Assembly (NCBI GenBank): GCA_003505715.1
Contig: DNXU01000279.1
Span: 3,500-13,496, forward strand
Length of the DNA: 9,997 bases
Direction: 5' to 3'
DNA from: Cyanobacteria bacterium UBA8803
GTDB lineage: Bacteria; Cyanobacteriota; Cyanobacteriia; Cyanobacteriales; Coleofasciculaceae
Position 1 is the stretch's first letter. Each line of letters starts with the position of its first letter. The translations under genes and the position numbers were made by a program. The notes beneath the pieces are model-generated. The model was not told the origin of the DNA. It saw only the letters and a list, made by a program, of their open reading frames with translations, and searched no databases. Below are positions 1-6,364 of this stretch, piece after piece.

Positions 1-2
1 GA

Positions 3-23
3 GGGGTGAGGGATGAGGGATGG
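3..23. repeat. Heptanucleotide tandem repeat, GGGATGA type, three imperfect units
   Basis: Units read GGGGTGA, GGGATGA and GGGATGG, each 7 bases. The same heptamer recurs perfectly just after the secretion ATPase gene at 1824-1844, so that gene is bracketed by the same repeat. This fits the short tandemly repeated repetitive (STRR) class known from cyanobacteria. The array may continue left of the window. Confidence 0.7.
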
Positions 24-183
24 TTAACAGTAATTTAATAATAAGTTTAGGGAAGCTTTACAATGATTTTGTTAAGGATATAGCTATTGGAGATATTATA
101 TCATTACAAATCAATTATTGCTATATTTTGATGTTCTAATTTTTAGATAAAACAACCTAATTGATAGTTAAAAATAAGAATTC

Positions 184-1818
184 ATGCAGATTTATTTTCC
201 AGTTGCCTCCGCTTGGGTTAGGTTGAAAAAGGGCGAAATATCATGTGAAGAAGCTTTGCAGCTGTTAGTGGATGACCGAGGCATAGTTAACCTGGATCTG
301 CTCGATCCGGAAGTTAGCTCCCGTTTTTTCCGGCAAGTGCCCAATCGCAATTCTTTGCCTCCTGTAATTCCTCTGTTACTTTGGCGTGGTTGTTACTATT
401 TAGGTAGCGCCGTTGCTGTAAGAGAAGAAGACATTCAACGCCTGAGCGATCGCACTCTCACCGATATCAAAATTATTCCCATTACTGATAAGAGTTATCG
501 CTCTTGGCATCTCACCTGGACTTTCAATGCTAACAGCATTAGCTCTACTTCCCTCATCAATCCTCTGACAGGTGATGCTGAACCTGAAGACATCACAGAA
601 ACCACAGAACTTTATCTCAAGAAAGCTAACGATCAGATTAGTCGGATTAAAACCATTATTTCCGGTGCCTTGCGCAACCGTGCCAGCGATATTCATCTAG
701 AACCAACGCCGGAGGGATTGCGTGTTCGCTATCGTATTGACGGCATTTTGCGAGATATTACTACTCTACCCCTTGATGTGAGTCGGTCTTGCGTTGTCGC
801 GCTGAAAGTGATGTCTAACATGGATATTGCTGAAAGCCGCCGTCCTCAAGATGGGCGAATTGGAGAAAACTATACCTCGGCTAATGAAACTGAATTAGGG
901 TTGGATATGCGGGTGAGTACCCTACCCTGCGTAGGAGGAGAGAAAGCTGTAATTCGCTTACTACCTCGGCGCAACCCATTTACTAGCTTGGACGAGTTGG
1001 GATTTTCTCCTCATAAGCTCAATATCTACAAAAGCTGGTTACAGCAGCCACAAGGCATGATTATTCTCACTGGCCCCACAGGATCGGGTAAAACCAGTAC
1101 CCTATACAACTCTCTACAATTTGTAGCCACCGAACACGTCAATGTCGTAACGGTAGAAGACCCGGTGGAGTACATCCTGCCTCGCATCACTCAAACCCAG
1201 GTGCATGAGCCAGCAGGCATGACCTTTGCCGCAGGCTTAAGAGCAATCTTACGCCAAGACCCAGATATTATCATGGTCGGCGAAATCCGGGACAGCGAAA
1301 CCGCAGAGACCGGAATTCGGGCGGCACTGACGGGACATTTAGTGCTGACAACCCTGCATACTAATGATGCCGTCAGCGCCATCCCCCGTCTTAAAGATAT
1401 TGCTCCGGATGCTGGTTTAGTCAGCGATGCGCTACTGGGAATTGTTGCCCAGCGCTTAGTCCGCAAGATTTGCCCTCACTGTGTTGAACCTTACACGCCT
1501 ACAGAAGCAGAACTTCGGAAGCTAGGTTTGTCGCTAGAAAAAGCGAACTCTCGAGCATGGCGTCACGGTCGAGGCTGCCCTAAGTGTTTTAATTCTGGTT
1601 ACTTCGGTCGAGAGGCAATTGTTGAGCTACTCAATGTTGATGATACGGTGCGGCAGCTCATTTACGAAGGGACGATGACTCAGTTGCACCGCTACCTGGC
1701 TGAAATCAAATTTGACTCGTTTCGGATGGCGGCAATTGAGAAGGTAACTCAGGGTGTGACCACAGTAGCAGAAGTGTTGCGCGTGTTGCCCCACAGTGCT
1801 TTGTTTCGGAAGTATTGA
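184..1818 (+). CDS. PilB/GspE-family type II secretion / type IV pilus assembly ATPase
   Basis: This is a hexameric AAA-like motor ATPase of the PilB/GspE family, which acts on the cytoplasmic side of the inner membrane to power pilin or pseudopilin polymerisation. The N-terminal 110 or so residues resemble a degenerate T2SSE_N domain. The ATPase core follows, with Walker A GPTGSGKTS at 297-305, the Asp box TVEDPVEY at 323-330, Walker B with GEIRD at 366-370 (E367 the likely catalytic glutamate), and the His box around 385-396 (GHLVLTTLHTND). A tetracysteine zinc site typical of PilB/GspE is formed by C430/C433 (CPHC) and C465/C468 (CPKC). At 544 residues it is close to the usual proteobacterial GspE/PilB length and, as I recall, shorter than the main cyanobacterial PilB (about 670), so it may be a paralogue. 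There is no Shine-Dalgarno before the ATG. No pilC, pilT or pilin gene lies in view, so pilus versus secretion role is undecided. Confidence 0.93.
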   Translation: MQIYFPVASAWVRLKKGEISCEEALQLLVDDRGIVNLDLLDPEVSSRFFRQVPNRNSLPPVIPLLLWRGCYYLGSAVAVREEDIQRLSDRTLTDIKIIPITDKSYRSWHLTWTFNANSISSTSLINPLTGDAEPEDITETTELYLKKANDQISRIKTIISGALRNRASDIHLEPTPEGLRVRYRIDGILRDITTLPLDVSRSCVVALKVMSNMDIAESRRPQDGRIGENYTSANETELGLDMRVSTLPCVGGEKAVIRLLPRRNPFTSLDELGFSPHKLNIYKSWLQQPQGMIILTGPTGSGKTSTLYNSLQFVATEHVNVVTVEDPVEYILPRITQTQVHEPAGMTFAAGLRAILRQDPDIIMVGEIRDSETAETGIRAALTGHLVLTTLHTNDAVSAIPRLKDIAPDAGLVSDALLGIVAQRLVRKICPHCVEPYTPTEAELRKLGLSLEKANSRAWRHGRGCPKCFNSGYFGREAIVELLNVDDTVRQLIYEGTMTQLHRYLAEIKFDSFRMAAIEKVTQGVTTVAEVLRVLPHSALFRKY

Positions 1819-1823
1819 AATTA

Positions 1824-1844
1824 GGGATGAGGGATGAGGGATGA
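1824..1844. repeat. Heptanucleotide tandem repeat GGGATGA, three perfect units
   Basis: Three perfect head-to-tail copies start 6 bases after the TGA stop of the secretion ATPase. The unit matches the array at 3-23. This is an STRR-type repeat, possibly in the 3' untranslated part of the upstream transcript. Confidence 0.8.
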
Positions 1845-1845
1845 G

Positions 1846-1919
1846 GTTGGAACAGAAGTTGGTTGAGCTGTTGGATAATGTGACTATAGTTTTTTATTGA
1901 CTGTAGTTTTTGACTAGTT
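1846..1919. repeat. Phased short direct repeats upstream of the 171-residue gene
   Basis: GTTGG occurs three times at an exact 12-base period (1846, 1858, 1870). It is followed by GACTATAGTTTTT (1882), GACTGTAGTTTTT (1899) and a shorter GACTAGTT (1912). A GATAAT that could serve as a -10 element lies at 1874-1879 between the two sets, but no good -35 is placed with it. The repeats end 9 bases before the next start codon. They could be regulator binding sites or decayed simple repeats; the sequence alone does not decide. Confidence 0.45.
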
Positions 1920-1928
1920 AACGATCGC

Positions 1929-2444
1929 ATGAACTACTTGATTGCCGTACTAAAGAACCGCATTGAGGCCGAAGCAGCCTATACGGCTCTTGAAAAAGAA
2001 GACTTACCTATGGCTCAAATCAGTATTCTTGGTAAAGGTTACCAAAGTGCTGATGAATTCGGGTTAATTGACCCTAACCTACAAGCCATCAAACAAATGA
2101 AGCAGCTAGCCTACTGGTTAATTCCCTTTGGATTTGCTTCTGGGTATGCCTTTAACGTGCTAACGGCCATTGACCTGTTCCATTGGGCGGGTAGTCTGGG
2201 CAATCATATTATCGGTGGGGTGTTCGGTGCGATCGCAGCTGCCATGGGTAGCTTTTTCGTTGGTGGCGGTGCTGGCTTAGCCTTCGGCAGCGGTGATGCT
2301 TTACCGTATCGCAATCGGCTGAATGAAGGTAAGTATTTGATTGCGGTCAAAGGCTCTGACAGTTTGCTTAAGCAAGCAAAGAGGATTCTCAAACAATTCG
2401 AGCCTGAAACGCTTCAAGGTTACGTTGACTCTTCTGGATTTTAA
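1929..2444 (+). CDS. Hypothetical membrane-hairpin protein with two similar flanking alpha/beta halves
   Basis: I do not recognise a named gene. The layout resembles cyanobacterial and general-stress-protein-like small membrane proteins. Residues 1-35 form a soluble beta-alpha-beta-like start (YLIAV then a charged helix). Residues 61-81 and 92-120 are two hydrophobic segments, the second a glycine- and alanine-rich stretch with GxxxG-like spacing. Residues 135-160 return to a soluble segment that again begins KYLIAV and continues into an amphipathic helix. The N- and C-terminal soluble segments may therefore be two halves of one small domain separated by a membrane hairpin, with both ends on the same side. 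There is no signal peptide and no catalytic motif. The ATG lies right after ACGATCGC, one base off a HIP1 site, with no Shine-Dalgarno. It is 110 bases from the ATPase gene and probably transcribed separately. Confidence 0.8.
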   Translation: MNYLIAVLKNRIEAEAAYTALEKEDLPMAQISILGKGYQSADEFGLIDPNLQAIKQMKQLAYWLIPFGFASGYAFNVLTAIDLFHWAGSLGNHIIGGVFGAIAAAMGSFFVGGGAGLAFGSGDALPYRNRLNEGKYLIAVKGSDSLLKQAKRILKQFEPETLQGYVDSSGF

Positions 2445-2514
2445 CCAAGGTTGCCAATCTCGATAAGATTGAGGAAAGGGGAGCATGTGAACTTTGTAAG
2501 CCCTCATCCCCTAA

Positions 2515-2542
2515 CCCCTTCTCCCAACTTTGGGAGAAGGGG
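2515..2542. repeat. 12-bp perfect hairpin, dispersed cyanobacterial palindromic repeat
   Basis: The arms CCCCTTCTCCCA (2515-2526) and TGGGAGAAGGGG (2531-2542) pair perfectly around the 4-base loop ACTT. They are preceded by CCCTCATCCCCTAA. From memory, this leader-plus-hairpin is a common interspersed repeat in cyanobacterial genomes. There is no run of T after the stem, so it is not a canonical intrinsic terminator, although it may stabilise the 3' end of the upstream transcript. It lies between the 171-residue gene and the photosystem II S4 gene. Confidence 0.75.
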
Positions 2543-2592
2543 AACTGGAGTCTTGTTCCCCAGGAAAGTCCTAAAACACTGCCAAAATCTGC

Positions 2593-3372
2593 ATGTTGCC
2601 CAGAGAAGACCTACTCAAAGGTGTTGAAAATCGCGAAATTGTTGCCCGTGTCATTGATCAAGCCGAACAGGCGATCAAGACATGGGAAGTGGTTTTAACG
2701 GATTTTCTCTCACCGCCAGTCCTGGCAGAAATTCAGCAGCAGTTTGCCCGTTTGACCCAAATTCACCTATTGGCTTGGGGAGGTTATCCCCAGGCAGAAC
2801 GGCAGCGTTTGGCGATCGCTCGTGAAGAACTGCCTCTAGAACAATCCCAGGTAGCCTTAGCAGCGTTAGATATGGCGGGCAACTTTTTGTTTGACCCAGC
2901 TACTCACCGCGATTTTTTGGGGGCAATGTTGGCAACGGGGTTAGTTCGGGAAAAGATGGGCGATATTATCGTCTTGGGAGAACGAGGTGCCCAAGCTATT
3001 GTGGTGCCGGATATAGTGGAGTTTTTGGAAACTCAATTGACTCAGGTTCGCTCCGTACCCGTCAAGACCCAGCGGATTGAGTTGAGCGAACTCAAGGTTC
3101 GAGAACCTAAGAAAAAAGAACTGAATACGACAGAAGCGTCGATGCGTTTGGATGCGATCGCCTCAGCTGGGTTTGGCACTTCCCGTAGCAAAATGGCCGA
3201 ACTAATTAGTAGTGGTGATGTTCGGGTAAACTGGAAAGAAGTCAGCCAACCCAGTTACATCGTCAAATCCGGAGACTTAATTGCCATTCGCGGCAAGGGG
3301 CGATTAATTGTTGGCGAAGTGGCCGTGACCAAAAAAGACCGTTACCGCGTTCAGTTAACGAGATTGATCTGA
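2593..3372 (+). CDS. Photosystem II S4-domain protein (YlmH-like RNA-binding protein)
   Basis: This matches the cyanobacterial and plastid family annotated as photosystem II S4 domain protein, a relative of bacterial YlmH. Residues 1-150 form the alpha/beta YlmH-type N-terminal domain, with blocks such as HLLAWGGYPQAERQRLAI (58-75) and TGLVREKMGDIIV (115-127). After a charged linker at 165-180, residues 183-240 form an S4 RNA-binding domain: RLDAIASAGFGTSRSK, then the ISSGDVRVNW turn and KSGDLIAIRGKGRL. The 259-residue length is normal for the family. The photosystem name is historical. The S4 fold predicts RNA or ribosome binding in the cytosol, and Bacillus YlmH has been tied to ribosome-associated quality control. 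Whether this copy acts in translation or in photosystem biogenesis cannot be read from sequence. The ATG has no Shine-Dalgarno. The next gene starts 78 bases downstream. Confidence 0.92.
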   Translation: MLPREDLLKGVENREIVARVIDQAEQAIKTWEVVLTDFLSPPVLAEIQQQFARLTQIHLLAWGGYPQAERQRLAIAREELPLEQSQVALAALDMAGNFLFDPATHRDFLGAMLATGLVREKMGDIIVLGERGAQAIVVPDIVEFLETQLTQVRSVPVKTQRIELSELKVREPKKKELNTTEASMRLDAIASAGFGTSRSKMAELISSGDVRVNWKEVSQPSYIVKSGDLIAIRGKGRLIVGEVAVTKKDRYRVQLTRLI

Positions 3373-3382
3373 AGTTTTAGAG

Positions 3383-3396
3383 GTTAGGTGTTAGGT
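3383..3396. repeat. Heptanucleotide repeat GTTAGGT, two units
   Basis: Two perfect head-to-tail copies lie 11 bases past the stop of the photosystem II S4 gene. The unit sequence differs from the GGGATGA arrays, but the 7-base period is the same. Confidence 0.65.
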
Positions 3397-3401
3397 GATA
3401 G

Positions 3402-3415
3402 ATTGCACATTGCAC
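3402..3415. repeat. Heptanucleotide repeat ATTGCAC, two units
   Basis: Two perfect head-to-tail copies lie 5 bases after the GTTAGGT pair and 35 bases before the permease start codon. The first copy contains TTGCAC, which has a weak TAATAC 16 bases downstream (3425-3430). That promoter reading is poor, and the repeat is the firm observation. Confidence 0.6.
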
Positions 3416-3450
3416 CCAAAAATTTAATACTTATTCTTTTGTAGCAACTA

Positions 3451-4302
3451 ATGACAGACACAGTGACCCATCAGCAGGAGGAGGACGTTCCTGTCGAGAT
3501 GCTGAAGTCTAAAGTTAAGCCCCGCTTATCCTGGCAAGGGATTTTCTCCCTGCTCATGTTCTTTTACATGTACCTACCCATTCTGGTACTGACGTTTTAT
3601 AGCTTCAACAAGTCTGCCTATAGCGCGGGTTGGCAGGGATTTACTCTCAACTGGTACGTGAAGCTGTTTGCTGACTCACGGGTTCTCAAGTCACTGCAAA
3701 ATAGCCTAACTGTGGCGCTAGTTGCCGTCGCTGTTGCTGCTGTAGTGGGAACGTTGATGGCAGTGGGATTAGCTCGTTACCACTTTCCCGGTAAAGCTTT
3801 GTATCGAGGCATTGCCTACTTGCCGCTGATTATTCCAGATATTGCAATGGCTGTTGCGACTCTAGTTTTCTTAGCTGTGATTGGCACGCCCTTAAGCTTG
3901 TGGACAATTGTAGCGGCGCATGTGGTATTCTGCCTCTCCTATATTGCCTTTGTTGTTTCTTCCCGGATTTCCGGGCTCGACCCGCACCTAGAAGAAGCTG
4001 CTTTAGATTTAGGTGCAACGCCTTTCCAAGCCTTTATCAGAGTCTTGTTGCCAGAGTTGATGCCAGCCATAATTGCTGGTTGCCTCATATCTTTCGTCCT
4101 CAGCATGGATGACTTTCTGATTGCCAGCTTTACTGCTGGTACTGGTGCTACTACCCTACCCATGGAAATTTTCAGCCGCATCCGCACAGGCGTTAAACCA
4201 GATATCAATGCTCTGAGTGTGATGCTGATTTTAGGATCTGGTGCGATCGCCTTTGTTGCGGAATTGGTACGTTACCGAAGCGAGCAGAAACGGTTCAAGT
4301 AG
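3451..4302 (+). CDS. potC: ABC transporter permease, spermidine/putrescine PotC type
   Basis: This is an inner-membrane permease subunit of a polyamine-type ABC importer. It has a hydrophilic N-terminus (1-27) and six predicted membrane helices at roughly 31-51, 84-108, 122-146, 149-171, 203-226 and 251-273. The cytoplasmic EAA loop that docks on the ATPase is clear at 181-201 (EEAALDLGATPFQAF, ending LLP). PotC/YdcV-like signatures include the NWY segment after the first helix (67-69), LPLIIPDI (124-131) and SFVLSMDDFLIASF (214-227), the last being characteristic of PotC-type permeases. The 283-residue length is slightly above the usual 260-275 because of the N-terminal tail. The ATPase, second permease and binding protein (potA, potB, potD) are not in the window, and both neighbours are unrelated, so the gene is separated from its partners. 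Substrate assignment is by family; related putrescine or other polyamine specificity is possible. Confidence 0.88.
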   Translation: MTDTVTHQQEEDVPVEMLKSKVKPRLSWQGIFSLLMFFYMYLPILVLTFYSFNKSAYSAGWQGFTLNWYVKLFADSRVLKSLQNSLTVALVAVAVAAVVGTLMAVGLARYHFPGKALYRGIAYLPLIIPDIAMAVATLVFLAVIGTPLSLWTIVAAHVVFCLSYIAFVVSSRISGLDPHLEEAALDLGATPFQAFIRVLLPELMPAIIAGCLISFVLSMDDFLIASFTAGTGATTLPMEIFSRIRTGVKPDINALSVMLILGSGAIAFVAELVRYRSEQKRFK

Positions 4303-4375
4303 TCCGCCATGAACTGCCTACACCAAAACGCCTATGATATCATGCCGAACTATTGCTACTGAGCATATCGTTTTT

Positions 4376-4426
4376 AATCAAAGGAATGTTAAGTCTATAT
4401 TAATTCAATAGCCTTCCTTTGATTTT
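4376..4426. terminator. Possible bidirectional terminator hairpin after the permease gene
   Basis: The arms AATCAAAGGAA (4376-4386) and TTCCTTTGATT (4414-4424) are perfect 11-base inverted repeats around a 27-base AT-rich interior. The 3' arm runs into TTTTC, and the 5' arm is preceded by TTTTT (4371-4375), which is A-rich when read on the other strand. It lies 74 bases past the permease stop. The loop is long and the T tract short, so efficiency as a terminator is doubtful. Confidence 0.4.
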
Positions 4427-4548
4427 CTATATATCTGAGCCTCACGTCCCAAAAGTATTAAAATTCGTAAATAATATGAAAGTAGGTGATTGGCTTATGT
4501 AAGCTTACGAGCAAACAGCCAGTCCGCTGGTGTCTTGTGAATTAGAGT

Positions 4549-4554
4549 AAGGAG
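4549..4554 (+). promoter_or_regulatory. Strong Shine-Dalgarno AAGGAG that fixes a GTG start
   Basis: AAGGAG lies 6 bases before the GTG at 4561. It is the only well-placed, near-consensus ribosome binding site in the window, since the other genes lack one. It supports GTG as the true start of the small cysteine protein, which needs to begin before its first cysteine at residue 7. Confidence 0.75.
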
Positions 4555-4560
4555 TAAACT

Positions 4561-4764
4561 GTGCAAGCAACTGTCAACTGCGCTCAAGACTGCATTAATG
4601 GCTGCATTTTAGGTGATCAATGCCCTAATAAGGAATATGTAGTAGAGGCGTCAAAGTTTATCAACGAAACTTCGTTAGATGAATTGCATGAGATCGCCGA
4701 GGAAGCCAGAAGAAAGAAACTACTACAACCGCCCCAATGGGTAATTCCTGATTTTCCTAACTAA
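4561..4764 (+). CDS. Small four-cysteine protein of unknown function, 67 residues
   Basis: No named family is recognised, although the sequence looks like a small conserved cyanobacterial protein. The N-terminus carries C7, C11, C15 and C21 in the pattern C-x3-C-x3-C-x5-C (NCAQDCINGCILGDQCPN, 6-23), which could bind zinc or an iron-sulfur cluster or form disulfides. Residues 24-58 look like acidic-basic amphipathic helix (SLDELHEIAEEARRKK at 43-58). The tail is proline- and aromatic-rich (PPQWVIPDFPN). There is no membrane segment or signal peptide, so it is probably cytosolic. Translation starts at GTG with a strong AAGGAG upstream, suggesting good expression. It stands alone, 258 bases after the permease gene and 350 before ispG, and a long stem-loop begins 35 bases past its stop. 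That it is a real gene is well supported; its function is not. Confidence 0.8.
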   Translation: MQATVNCAQDCINGCILGDQCPNKEYVVEASKFINETSLDELHEIAEEARRKKLLQPPQWVIPDFPN

Positions 4765-5114
4765 GGCTATGGTTCGGGTGCGATCGCTTGAGGGTGTAGG
4801 CCAAAACCTTTGGTAATTGGTAACTGAGAATTACCGATTACTAATTAGTTGCCAAATTTTGGTCGAAATTGTTCTTCCTGGCTCATAGCTATGGTAGATA
4901 TTGGAATTTTCGATACTCTAACAGCACAACCAGGAAATTAAAGGCCATAGCTTAAGCAAAAGTTAAGAATGTTAATTCTCGGTAAAGAAGCAGTCTCCTC
5001 CTCGGTTAACCCTCTTTTTTCTCGCCTTAGTTAAAAATCGCCTCAGCTATGGCAATCTGAGAAAATACAAAAAATAGTTCACATTCTGGTAACTCCAAAT
5101 TACCTAATCAGGAA
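4765..5114. other. 350-base intergenic region before ispG, structured and repeat-rich
   Basis: No coding sequence is supported here. From the left it holds GCTATGG (4766-4772), a HIP1 site (4780-4787), a nested stem-loop (4799-4864), and CATAGCTATG, a 10-bp palindrome (4884-4893). An inverted pair TTCCTGG/CCAGGAA (4875-4881, 4930-4936) encloses that palindrome. AGCTATGG appears at 4887-4894, inverted at 4945-4952, and again at 5045-5052. TCGCCTTAG and TCGCCTCAG form a near-repeat 16 bases apart (5022 and 5038), and a small GGTAA/TTACC stem lies at 5088-5104 just before the ispG start. The ispG promoter must lie here, but no convincing -35/-10 pair stands out. Confidence 0.7.
4799..4864. repeat. 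Nested stem-loop built from TTGGTAA heptamers
   Basis: Two head-to-tail TTGGTAA units (4810-4823) face two decayed inverted units TTACCGA and TTACTAA (4831-4844) across the 7-base loop CTGAGAA. As RNA the inner stem is 14 pairs, with 12 Watson-Crick and 2 G-U. An outer stem GGCCAAAA (4799-4806) with TTTTGGTC (4857-4864) pairs at all eight positions, one of them G-U, enclosing the inner stem. There is no T tract after it. It lies 35 bases past the stop of the small cysteine gene and could shield that transcript's 3' end. Confidence 0.65.
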
Positions 5115-6332
5115 ATGCAAACTCTTCCCACCCTTAAAACTGCACCTAAACCTCCCGAATTTGATACCACTATCCATCGCCGCAAGACTCGCCCTGTCAA
5201 AGTTGGCAGTGTCACCATTGGCGGAGGTTACCCTGTAGTAGTTCAGTCGATGATTAATGAAGACACCTTAGATATCAACGGTTCCATTGCCGCTATTCGC
5301 CGTCTCCATGAAATTGGCTGTGAAATTGTTCGCGTCACCGTTCCTAGCATGGCCCATGCCAAAGCCTTAGCGGAAATCAAGGAGAAACTCATCCAGATCT
5401 ACCAAGATGTACCCTTAGTGGCCGATGTCCATCACAATGGCATGAAGATTGCCCTAGAAGTTGCCAAGCACGTTGATAAGGTGCGGATTAATCCGGGATT
5501 ATATGTGTTTGAGAAGCCCAAACCCAACCGTGGGGAATTTAGCCAAGCCGAATTTGACGAAATTGGAGAAAAGATTCGCGAAACCTTAGAACCTCTAGTT
5601 GTTTCTCTACGGGATCAAGGTAAGGCTATGCGCATCGGCGTTAATCACGGTTCTTTAGCCGAAAGGATGCTGTTTACCTATGGCGACACCCCGGAAGGGA
5701 TGGTGGAGTCGGCACTTGAATTTATTCGCATATGTGAATCTTTAGACTTCCGCAACCTAGTCATTTCTCTAAAAGCCTCGCGGGTGCCAGTGATGTTAGC
5801 TGCTTATCGCTTGATGGCAAAGCGGATGGATGAGTTGGGGATGGATTACCCGTTACATTTAGGGGTAACTGAAGCGGGAGATGGCGAGTATGGGCGGATC
5901 AAGTCTACCGCTGGAATTGGCACCCTGCTAGCCGATGGCATTGGCGATACGATTCGGGTTTCCCTGACTGAAGCACCGGAAAAAGAAATTCCCGTCTGTT
6001 ATAGCATTCTGCAAGCCCTAGGACTGCGGAAAACGATGGTGGAATATGTAGCCTGTCCGAGTTGCGGTCGTACTTTGTTTAACTTAGAAGAGGTGCTGCA
6101 TAAAGTTCGGGAAGCAACCAAACACCTCACAGGTTTAGACATAGCCGTTATGGGCTGCATCGTCAACGGCCCTGGAGAAATGGCAGATGCTGACTATGGC
6201 TATGTTGGGAAGCAGGCGGGTTATATTTCTCTATATCGGGGCAGGGAGGAAATTAAAAAAGTGCCAGAAGAGAATGGCGTTGAAGAGTTGATTAATTTAA
6301 TCAAAGCGGATGACCGTTGGGTCGATCCCTAG
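5115..6332 (+). CDS. ispG: 4-hydroxy-3-methylbut-2-en-1-yl diphosphate synthase (ferredoxin-type)
   Basis: IspG (GcpE) converts 2-C-methyl-D-erythritol 2,4-cyclodiphosphate to HMBPP in the MEP isoprenoid pathway. In cyanobacteria that pathway supplies carotenoids, phytol and quinone side chains, and electrons come from ferredoxin. The N-terminal TIM barrel shows [11 protein letters not shown] (43-53), LVADVHHNG (101-109), VRINPG (123-128), RIGVNHGSL (173-181) and LHLGVTEAG (247-255). The C-terminal domain holds the [4Fe-4S] ligands C314 and C317 (CPSC), C348 and E355 (GCIVNGPGE), the same spacing as in the E. coli enzyme. At 405 residues it is the usual bacterial two-domain form without the large plant insert. 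The ATG is preceded by AGGA only one base away, so initiation is effectively without a Shine-Dalgarno. The gene is separated from the preceding gene by 350 bases and converges on the minus-strand cNMP-domain gene with a 32-base gap. Confidence 0.97.
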   Translation: MQTLPTLKTAPKPPEFDTTIHRRKTRPVKVGSVTIGGGYPVVVQSMINEDTLDINGSIAAIRRLHEIGCEIVRVTVPSMAHAKALAEIKEKLIQIYQDVPLVADVHHNGMKIALEVAKHVDKVRINPGLYVFEKPKPNRGEFSQAEFDEIGEKIRETLEPLVVSLRDQGKAMRIGVNHGSLAERMLFTYGDTPEGMVESALEFIRICESLDFRNLVISLKASRVPVMLAAYRLMAKRMDELGMDYPLHLGVTEAGDGEYGRIKSTAGIGTLLADGIGDTIRVSLTEAPEKEIPVCYSILQALGLRKTMVEYVACPSCGRTLFNLEEVLHKVREATKHLTGLDIAVMGCIVNGPGEMADADYGYVGKQAGYISLYRGREEIKKVPEENGVEELINLIKADDRWVDP

Positions 6333-6338
6333 AGAAGG

Positions 6339-6350
6339 TTGACTAGTCAA
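6339..6350. repeat. 12-bp perfect palindrome between convergent genes
   Basis: TTGACTAGTCAA is its own reverse complement and lies 6 bases after the ispG stop, in the 32-base gap before the end of the opposing gene. It has no T tract and is too short and AT-rich for a confident terminator call. No other terminator is visible between these convergent genes. Confidence 0.4.
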
Positions 6351-6364
6351 GTGCTGTGGGAGTT

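Noticed and set aside
77..102. GATATA/TATATC inverted repeat upstream of the secretion ATPase
   Set aside because: Only six AT-rich pairs with a long loop in AT-rich DNA; expected by chance.
400..696. 98-codon open frame on the minus strand inside the secretion ATPase gene
   Set aside because: It is antisense to a strongly conserved ATPase, its translation has no family-like features, and there is no start signal; it is a shadow frame.
1191..1466. 91-codon minus-strand frame opposite the ATPase core
   Set aside because: It overlaps the Walker B and His box coding sequence; the open frame is a by-product of codon use.
2204..2507. Two minus-strand frames opposite the 171-residue gene and its 3' gap
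   Set aside because: Low-complexity proline- and alanine-rich translations with no start signal; antisense shadows.
3900..4208. Open frames on both strands within the permease gene (plus 3900-4112, minus 3939-4208)
   Set aside because: Both lie wholly inside potC over the EAA-loop region, and their translations show no recognisable protein pattern.
4472..4477. TAATAT as a -10 element for the small cysteine gene
   Set aside because: The region is AT-rich and no acceptable -35 lies 16-18 bases upstream.
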